DNA of 64,000 bases from Cyclaneusma minus (taxonomy: Eukaryota; Ascomycota; Leotiomycetes; Marthamycetales; Marthamycetaceae): contig JAKZHN010000001.1 in the NCBI GenBank assembly GCA_037179335.1, forward strand, positions 806,001-870,000, in the 5' to 3' direction. The notes below the pieces were generated by a model that saw only the letters and a program-made list of their open reading frames with translations, did not search any database and was not told the DNA's origin. The position numbers and the translations under genes are program-made. Position 1 is the stretch's first letter. Each line of letters opens with the position of its first letter. Of the stretch, positions 57,002 through 64,000 are shown piece after piece.

Positions 57002-58466
57002 ATGGACCATCTTCCCGAGAACGTTCGCGATGCTTCGAATGAGGTTTTTGCAGGCTGGCTGCGAGCCCTTCTGGACCAGCGAGGAGGACCGTTTGTGGAA
57101 GCAATCATGGATCAGATTCCCCGAATACTCCGTTGTGCTTCGAATGAGGAGTTTGCGGGCTTCATGCGGGAGTGGAAGAAGGACTTCTTTGACAAGCTCA
57201 GGGAAAGAGATGCGACTAGTCGACAGGCGCATAATGATTTCTTTAAGAAGCTGGAAGAGAGGAATGCTAAGAATCGAAAAGAGCAGGAAGAGAGGAATGC
57301 GAAAATCTTGAAGAAGCAAGAGGAGGAACATTTGAAATTCCGAAAAGAGCAAGAAGAGAGGAATGCCAAAATCCTGAAAGAACAAAAGGAGGAAAATGCC
57401 AAACTGCGGAAAGAGCAAGAGGATGAGAATACCAAAGCCCGGAAACAGCTAGAGGAGGCCTTCTCTCTCGAGAAAATCTGTAACGCTGTCACCACCACCG
57501 TCTCCGAATCCTTGCGATCTACCAGCATTAGAGACGCTCTATGCGAACAACTGAAATCCTCCGAAGTCCGAGCCATTATCAACGAGCAAATCAGTAGCAT
57601 TTCTGGCAGCACAAGATATACACGATCCGAATAAGCGTCAGCGCCATCCAAAAGAGCACGTCCCTCGAACTTCGATTCCGTTAAGCCTTCCCCCAACGAC
57701 AAACAACTCAATATCCAGCCTTCTGGTGCTTCTACTACCACTACGGCGGGGCCCTCCAAGAGAGCGGCTACTGGATCAGGTCGACTACCCGAGAATCGGC
57801 AGTATATCCGCCCGCACAGTACCACTTCCATTGTGGATGATGTAGCAGCCACATGCGAATCCCTCGTTCCCGGTTCCAAGCATCCTGAATCCCGTCTCTC
57901 TTCTCGTCAATGTCTGGAAAAGTCCCCCCCATGCTGGACTTTTTGCGGAATCGATATCGCATGCAAACGTTCCGGCAACGAAAATACCCAATTCTGTTTC
58001 CTTCCAGCCAGATCAATTGATTTCGACATTGCAAACACCGGTCTATTGGACTACGCTTACCTACGAGCTTTTGAGCAAGCAAAAGAGCTCTGTATTTGTC
58101 CAAATCCATTCCATAAATAACTTGTATCTGTTTAAACCGGTTACACTTGAGAGGCATTCGAAAGCAATTGCGGCCATGGAATGCGACGGTGGAAAAAAAC
58201 GGATGAAAAACTTGTCTATGAACGCGGATCTGCTAAGGGTGTGTTGGAGTACGGCGCATATCACTGATGGTATTCGGTGGCACTTTGACGAGAAAGACAG
58301 CCCCGACAGTGTTTGGATGGAAGGGCTCTGGACTGACAAGACATCGGAGTGTCCCAAGTGTCAGTTTGATAGAAAGAAGGGGTGGTCGACGATGTGTTTT
58401 GTTTGGGTTACCCCGGACGTAATTAGGGTCCTGCCACCCAAAGCTGGCACTATTACAAGCACTTAG
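57002..58466 (+). pseudogene. Coiled-coil protein gene with in-frame stop and probable C7 frameshift
   Basis: From ATG 57002 the frame gives 210 aa and meets TAA at 57632. Residues 1-70 contain an internal duplication (VRDASNEVFAGWLRAL and LRCASNEEFAGFMREW). Residues 75-160 are a highly charged coiled coil of 10-12-residue units such as RKEQEERNAKILK. After the stop the same frame stays open to 58120 (ASAPSKRARPSN, AGPSKRAATGSG). Beyond a C7 run (57924-57930) better-looking sequence lies in the next frame (HAGLFAESI, QTPVYWTTLTYELL, ITDGIRWHFDEKD) to 58466. A 42-nt GTAGCA..AATAAG intron around 57593-57634 could remove the stop in phase. So it is either a two-hit pseudogene or a gene with a missed intron plus an indel. 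No domain recognised. Confidence 0.5.
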
Positions 58467-59291
58467 ACGTATGTATAATACCCCTTGCGAGATTTTGTGG
58501 GAGCAGCGGCTGACCTTGTACCAGAGACCTCCAGGGAATACGGACTACGTAACTTCTGCAAGACGTGGGCAAATGAGGAGCTGATCCTGACAAAGGATCT
58601 TGATAGTTTTTAGTCCTGGATCGGTAAGACTGAGACGGGAGACTTTCCACGTCCATCAAGCTTCTTCGTCTCCTCCCGGAGAAGCAACATTTGCGTTCGC
58701 TTCCCCCAAATCGCCTGCTCCTGCCCTCAATGACCGCCCAAGATAATACGAGACGATTCTGGCAACATCCAGTCCGAACCTCTCGAACAGGAAAACTTGG
58801 AAAGCAGTCAACAGTAATCAAAGCCTCTTCCTCACTCTTCAAGCTACACAAGATGGAAGACCCACAATCTGCATCTCGGCTCTTGGAGAGGCGGCAAGTT
58901 CTCCCAGTTCTGATCCACTCACCACTGCTCTTCTTCCCCCAATATCGCCGACCTCGAGCTAGCACTTTCCATACCGCCGCTCAGAACCTCGGGCGATAAA
59001 TTGCATGCAAAGGGGAAGGTTCGCAGATAGGTTGGAGCAGGACAGAGCTTGAATCATTGTGGAATTAGCACAACCCACCAAATACAAGCTCGCTACATTC
59101 GCAGGACAGTTGAGATAGACTGTGATATTCCTGTCTTTACACCTTTTAAGCAGAATTTGACTGCGAATTTGGATGAATTAATCTCGATTATGAAACAGGA
59201 TAGGTTCATCCGGGACAAGAATACGGGAAATATTCCCTCGTTCAACCAAGCTGAAGACACATATACAACTTTCCCACCTTTCAACAAGGCA
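58467..59291. other. Intergenic, no feature seen
   Basis: Open frames on both strands lack any recognisable pattern. It is the convergent 3' region between the coiled-coil locus and the secreted-protein gene. Confidence 0.45.
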
Positions 59292-60719
59292 TCAGACCGA
59301 CAAAAGCTCTCTGATCTTCCCAGAACCATTCCAAACAATCCCACCCTCCCCATGACTTTTCTCACCCCATTCATCACCATCACCAACCGCCTCAACATCC
59401 ACAAGCCCACCAGCCTCCACTCTCCTCACGATCCCATCAACCTCCACACGCCTGTTCTCCCCCCCCTTACTCTCACCCCCACCCGCATTCGCAACCACTC
59501 CAATCCTCTCCCTCCCCCTCGACGGCCCCCAAGTCCCACACTCCGGACTCGGATCTGGATCCGTGCGTCCCCCTCCACCTCTCCTCTCCAGCTCCTGTTC
59601 ATTCACCTCTTTCGAAATCCCCACAATCGCCATTGCAATCCCATGACACACAGGATCAGAAGGTTGAACCCTAACATCTTCAACCACCGCCGGCTTCGCA
59701 TCCACAGTCGCATCAGCCACAACCGACGACGAACTCGAGGCATCATCGTCTTTCTCAGTACTGTCACCCGTAACAACACCTTCCATCTCCGCCTCCTCAA
59801 ACAACTCCATAGCCACTGTCTCCGCTTCTTCCATCTCAGCACTATTACTGGAACTGGCACCACCTTCCATCTGCGCCTCCTCAAACAACTCCAACGCAAC
59901 CCTCTCCGCTTCTTCCACCACCTTATTTGCCTTCGCCGTAGGCTCCGTACCATTCATACCATCCCCCCCTCCCACACGTCCCTCCATCTGTGAAGCCTCC
60001 TCAGCAACATGTTTTTCCACCTCAGCAACAACAACATCCTCACACAACGTCCCACAATCTCTCTTCAGAATCGCTGGTGATCGCGATGCGATGACCGAGG
60101 CAGAGGTGGCAGTATCCGAAGTATCAGGAAACGGAGGGCCGTAAACAACCCCCGTAGGAACAGGTTCACTCAGCGATAGCCATGGTACTGCTACCACTGA
60201 AGGTTCGTTTCTAGTACCAGGGATCCAGGGGAGGCTTTCTCCATTTCTAGTGTTCGAGGATGTGGGTGAGAGGGCGGAGGAGGGGGGAATTGTCTCTGTG
60301 ATGACTGTCACACTTCCATAAACGACATCTGAGGTGATGGGTGATGGGGCAGGAAGCATTTCTGTGGAGACTCTGCTGGTGGTCTCGCATCCATCGGAGG
60401 AGCTGGATGGTGTGGAAAGGGGTCTGTATGTGGTACTAGGTGCTTGTGTGACAATCGAGACGCTATCCGGGAAGCTGGGATATGCGGTAGGTATGATTAT
60501 CGTCACGGTGGTTGGATATGAGGAAGAGGTGAGTGAAGACGCGGGAAGCGATTCTGGGGTAATTTTGCTGGTTGTCTCGCATCCATCCCAGGAGCTGGTT
60601 GGTATTGGAAGGGGGATTGTGTCTGTGATTGTTGTGCCGCGAACGAGTACGAGAGGCAGGGCGGAAGTGAAGGAGAGGAGGGCTGTGAATATGGTGATGA
60701 CAGGTAGGGAGGACTTCAT
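59292..60719 (-). CDS. Secreted Ser/Thr-rich repeat protein
   Basis: A single exon of 475 aa. It opens with a signal peptide (MKSSLPVITIFTALLSFTSA) and is preceded by a canonical TATAAATA about 85 bp upstream (near 60804-60811, minus strand). The first half is Ser/Thr/Pro-rich, suited to O-glycosylation, and holds a duplicated WDGCETTSKITPESLPAS / SDGCETTSRVSTEMLPAP unit. A dibasic site (LKRDCG) at about residue 218 could be cut by a Kex2-type protease. The second half is acidic and contains two copies of EEAERVALELFEEAQMEGG. Cysteines are few. The C-terminal 90 residues are Gly/Arg-rich and may be less constrained. No GPI signal is evident. It may be a cell-wall or apoplastic protein, but no known family was recognised. 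Confidence 0.65.
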   Translation of the reverse strand: MKSSLPVITIFTALLSFTSALPLVLVRGTTITDTIPLPIPTSSWDGCETTSKITPESLPASSLTSSSYPTTVTIIIPTAYPSFPDSVSIVTQAPSTTYRPLSTPSSSSDGCETTSRVSTEMLPAPSPITSDVVYGSVTVITETIPPSSALSPTSSNTRNGESLPWIPGTRNEPSVVAVPWLSLSEPVPTGVVYGPPFPDTSDTATSASVIASRSPAILKRDCGTLCEDVVVAEVEKHVAEEASQMEGRVGGGDGMNGTEPTAKANKVVEEAERVALELFEEAQMEGGASSSNSAEMEEAETVAMELFEEAEMEGVVTGDSTEKDDDASSSSSVVADATVDAKPAVVEDVRVQPSDPVCHGIAMAIVGISKEVNEQELERRGGGGRTDPDPSPECGTWGPSRGRERIGVVANAGGGESKGGENRRVEVDGIVRRVEAGGLVDVEAVGDGDEWGEKSHGEGGIVWNGSGKIRELLSV

Positions 60720-62162
60720 TGTTTCGTTATGTCTCTTGAAACTGGGGAGAGGAAGACTTTGGAAAGAAATTGTAGTGACAGAGATGAGAGGATAGTGTAG
60801 CAGTATTTATACCTATCCACGAAAAGCGTTACCTAGGGATAGCTATTGCAATCTTCTAAGAGTAGTGCTGAACTGAAGCATGTCACCACACAAATGGCAG
60901 ACTGCTGTTCTAGCTACCTTATGCACAGAGCTCTTTTGAGAAAACTCACTGTTAGTATCAACGCCTGCCGCAAGGCAACCGACGCCTTACTCTCACATCA
61001 CCACAACATGCCTTCACAGCACGTTTCCAGGTCCTAGCTACTATCTATACGAGCCACTCGCTCACGTACCGACACACCTCACTCTCCAACCCGCAGGCAG
61101 ACTCGGTACTGCAGTAGCATCGAACGCACACCAAGCACGCACACGGCATCCTGCATGACCTTCGAACTCCCGTGAGGCACCTCGCATGGCCGGGAACACG
61201 CGAGCATCGTGGGCTCGCAAAATCCACGCCAGATTCACGCAGGCCGTGGTACAAGATATGCAGCACCTACATAATTGGGGAAAGCCTCCGGAGCGAGGAA
61301 TAGTTTGGATGTTGCACAGTTGTGTGATGGTTTGCTTGAGGAAGCGCATTCACTGGAAGACAAGGAAAGATCGCTTTGACCTGTGAGTATGCGAACATGC
61401 TTGGAGCCTACGCGCAGAGGGAGATGCGCTGGTGATGCGGGGGACCTTGGATGAGCTGGTACTACTTACTTGATGTTAATGGGTGTTGCTGACATCTGGG
61501 GAGAGGCTGGGCCACGTCGTGTGGGGGGCTTTTGCTGGATGTATGGTATCTTGCTTCGAGAATCGAGATTCGGGAACCGGCCAGGTCGGAGAATATACAT
61601 GTGCAGACCACGTGTAGTGTCTGAAACATTCAGTCTGACAATAGCTTTGCAGGTGATGGGAATTGGCTTCCGACGTCAACGAGCAAACAACAACTTAGCA
61701 ACAACTACAATAGAGTCGAATAACCCGAACCCACGAGAGCATGCGAAAGCAAAAACACATACTCATCAATCTTTTGCCAGCCGGCCACGTTAGAAGGTTG
61801 GAATTAGAATTGTATGTAATCAGCGATGTAGTTCCCGCGCGCCTAGTAATACAGCAATCTGTCTAGCGCATAGCCAGCATTTCCCGTCTGGCCCGCTGCA
61901 ATGAGGCTCCCAGTCTCCCAGTAGTGACGCCCTAATCCTTCTCAAGCCCACCGAAAAAACAAGAGAGCCCATCGCAGATAAGCTGACCGATGCGGGAAAG
62001 CCGTGTGATTAGTAGTACAGATATCTACCAACGCCAACCAAGCCCAAGCCAAAGCAAATACCCTCTGGGTATCGTGTCATGTAACACCCGCCCCTCCCTC
62101 TTTAGCCAGTCCCGAAAGCAATATATGAAGTGAATGCACATGCAACAAACCACTGTTCCCCT
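60720..62162. other. 1.4-kb intergenic region
   Basis: It carries the promoter of the secreted-protein gene at its left end and the 3' flank of the NTO1-like gene at its right. Nothing else recognised. Confidence 0.5.
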
Positions 62163-64000
62163 TCAACGATAGCGGCTACGCTTTTTCTTGGCCGGCTTCC
62201 TCTTTGGTGTCGGCACAGCAAGTGTTGTGCTGGCTGCCGAAGCTACCTCGGCCGCGGCTGGCTGTGCGGCCTCCATGGCTGCTCCTAGATCTTTCATCTC
62301 TTCGTCACCTAGCTCGCTGAGTTCTTCGCTCATTCCTCGAATGACGTCTCTCCCAGACCACTGTTCGTTTGCTAGGCTTGTACCGACTGGATCGAAGTCT
62401 TTGACGTACCACGGGATCCCACCACCATTGACCAGCACATCCGCTGGATCGGATATCGCAGGTGGTCCACTGGCTGAGATTGCTGGCGTGGGAGGACAGG
62501 CAGGCTGGTTCTCTGGAGCTGAAACATAGCCATTGGTATCAGGAGGCGTGTCGCTGTTTTGGTGGGCGAACGCTGTAGACGTTTCTTTCGAAGCTCCGCT
62601 CATATTTTGGCTTAGCTGAGCAGCTAGAGCAGCGGTCGTCTCACTTTCAACATCTCCATTTTCAGCAGGGCGCGCGGAAGATCCCTCGCGTTCCTCGTTT
62701 TGATCGATGTCCATGGGATCGTCGACAGCAGCCGCGCCTTCGTTGCCATTTGAGTCGTTGCCTTCGCCGTTAGCATCGTGGCTATCGATTTGCATTGCTT
62801 CAGCGTCCAGTGGCTCGGCTTCAGCGTCGAGTAACGGACCAAAAGGACGTCCCTCGTAGGCACTATCGAACATCGTAACAAGATGCTCGAGATCTGGTGT
62901 TGGATCTTTCCGGCAGAGATCCCCTTCTGCGCGAATGGCAGCCTCTAGCCACGGCTGTATTTGCTTCACGATTCGCTTGCCAACCTTTCTGCGTTCCTTG
63001 ATGTCATTACCCGCTTGCTTTGATGGCGATAAGGCGAGCTCGTCTACTCCTTCAGCGGAGGGCTGCGGGTTCTGGGTCTTGTAGCCGCCTTCGATTCCTT
63101 TGCTAATCACTTTGGCAAGATCGTATGCGAAGTGAGTCGCGAGGACATGGTGTCGATCGTTGACCTTCTTCTGCAGCTCCTCAAAGCCGGCGCTAAAAAC
63201 CTTGCCGTTGTCGGCCGACCTTTACATACATTGTTAGTGAAGAAAACCTAAGAGCATACAAGAATAGCTCACCTGAGTATCTTCTCCATGATTGGTTCAA
63301 GCAACCTCACGATAGGGAAGTAAAGAGAGTCGACCACCTCTAATTCAAGTGTAGCTGCGTTTCGTTTCTCCAGTTCCCGTTCCTTGACATCGTCGGTAAT
63401 GACCTTGAACAAGTCAAGCTGATTGACAAGGTTTTCGGCGAATTCGATGCGACGCTGCAGACGCTGAAGTCCAGAGGGGCCCATAGCTGCAAAGTTACGT
63501 CGAGTAATTTCCATTGACGAGAACGTTTCCATCTGGAGCTGCAATCGCTTGAGGAGAGCAGCGCCCCGTCTAGATTCTCTTTTCAGAGTCCAGTATTTGC
63601 AGACTTCCGCTACAAAGTCTTTGCGTTTGATAATGGTATATCTCTGCAGGGAGGTCTCAACAGCGTCGAAGACGACGGATGGAATGACCGGCGCGCCTGA
63701 AGGGAGCTTCCAAACCGACTTGGGCTGTTGATCACCCTTCTTTTTGCTCTCGCTAAGCGAATGAGAAATGCTTGCACCGATAGCTTGTGACTGGTCTGGT
63801 TCGTTCTCGGTCATGGCAATGCGTTGGGTCGAGGCGATAGCATCCGCTGAGACTTGATTGTCAGCCCAGATTCGGCCACGCATAGCCCGCTTGTAATATT
63901 TGCGGGCAGCGCGAGTGGCTCCGGCAACATCGTTGTCCTTTGCGTAGTCTTCAGGACAGTGCTTGTCGCAGAAAGCCTTCAGAGCAGTCGTGCCGTCCAA
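62163..64000 (-). CDS. NTO1: NuA3 subunit Nto1-like protein, C-terminal part (gene runs off window)
   Basis: Visible exons are 64000-63273 and 63219-62163, joined by a 53-nt intron; 594 codons are seen and the 5' end lies beyond 64000. The first visible residues (ALKAFCDKHCPEDY) are the closing Cys-His of an extended PHD finger. After a linker comes VWKLPSGAPVIPSVVFDAV and the helical block VAEVCKYWTLKRESRRGAALLKRLQLQME, then LQRRIEFAENLVNQLDLFKVITDDVKERE, typical of the Nto1/BRPF-type scaffold of the NuA3 histone H3K14 acetyltransferase complex. The last 300 residues are acidic and low-complexity, with a basic end (PKRKPAKKKRSRYR). Nto1 links PHD reading of methylated H3 to acetylation in the nucleus. 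Identification is by motif order; the PHD fingers proper are outside the window. Confidence 0.85.

Noticed and set aside
58453..58965. Minus-strand frame of 170 codons
   Set aside because: Irregular Cys/Arg/Ser-rich composition, overlapping open frames on the other strand, and no recognisable motif.

Overview
The window is nuclear DNA from a filamentous ascomycete (Pezizomycotina; a dothideomycete-like genome would fit, but the genus cannot be read from the sequence). Genes carry short introns (about 40-90 nt, GT-AG with CTAAC-type branch sites), intergenic distances are 0.5-2.5 kb, and the gene set is typical of moulds: a Pho85-type CDK, an AzgA purine permease, Pob3/FACT, Cdh1/Fizzy-related, Nto1, a GH127 secreted arabinofuranosidase and a HET-domain relic. 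No rRNA, convincing tRNA, CRISPR or prokaryotic signal was found.

Housekeeping blocks. 8.0-10.3 kb (-) is a divergent, membrane-anchored septin-like GTPase. It shares a divergent promoter with a PHO85-like kinase (11.9-13.1 kb, +). 14.3-16.6 kb (-) is a seven-exon AzgA-type purine transporter. 19.0-21.7 kb (+) is a long disordered protein with a weak methyltransferase-like segment. 38.0-39.8 kb (-) is POB3 and 41.0-43.0 kb (-) is CDH1/FZR1. 44.6-47.0 kb (+) is GH127. 62.2-64.0 kb (-) is the 3' part of NTO1, which runs off the window.

Accessory blocks. Two small unrecognised gene families occur together twice. Family X genes (0.7-1.4 kb +, 3.3-4.1 kb -, 35.3-36.2 kb -) encode 224-269 aa proteins of unknown function. 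Family Y genes (2.1-2.7 kb + and four tandem copies at 31.1-34.7 kb -) encode about 128 aa proteins whose pattern resembles the Gag (UBN2-type) domain of Ty1/copia elements, without pol, integrase or LTRs. Two of the five Y copies are intact and three carry different disabling changes. Most members have a TATA-like box about 70-110 bp before the ATG. This pairing is the best candidate here for an undescribed system.

Other decaying or lineage-specific material: a HET pseudogene with its central core missing (22.9-24.6 kb); a 717-bp hAT-type MITE with 19-bp TIRs and an 8-bp target duplication (48.4-49.1 kb); a gene interrupted by one in-frame TAA (49.6-50.4 kb); a truncated alpha/beta-hydrolase relic (51.5-51.9 kb); a degenerate tandem array with palindromic hairpins (52.3-53.3 kb); an orphan gene with hexapeptide repeats (53.6-55.6 kb); a coiled-coil gene broken by a stop and a probable C7 frameshift (57.0-58.5 kb); and a secreted repeat protein (59.3-60.7 kb). 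Coordinates of spliced genes are outer limits, with exons given in the evidence. All domain calls come from reading motifs, not from database searches.
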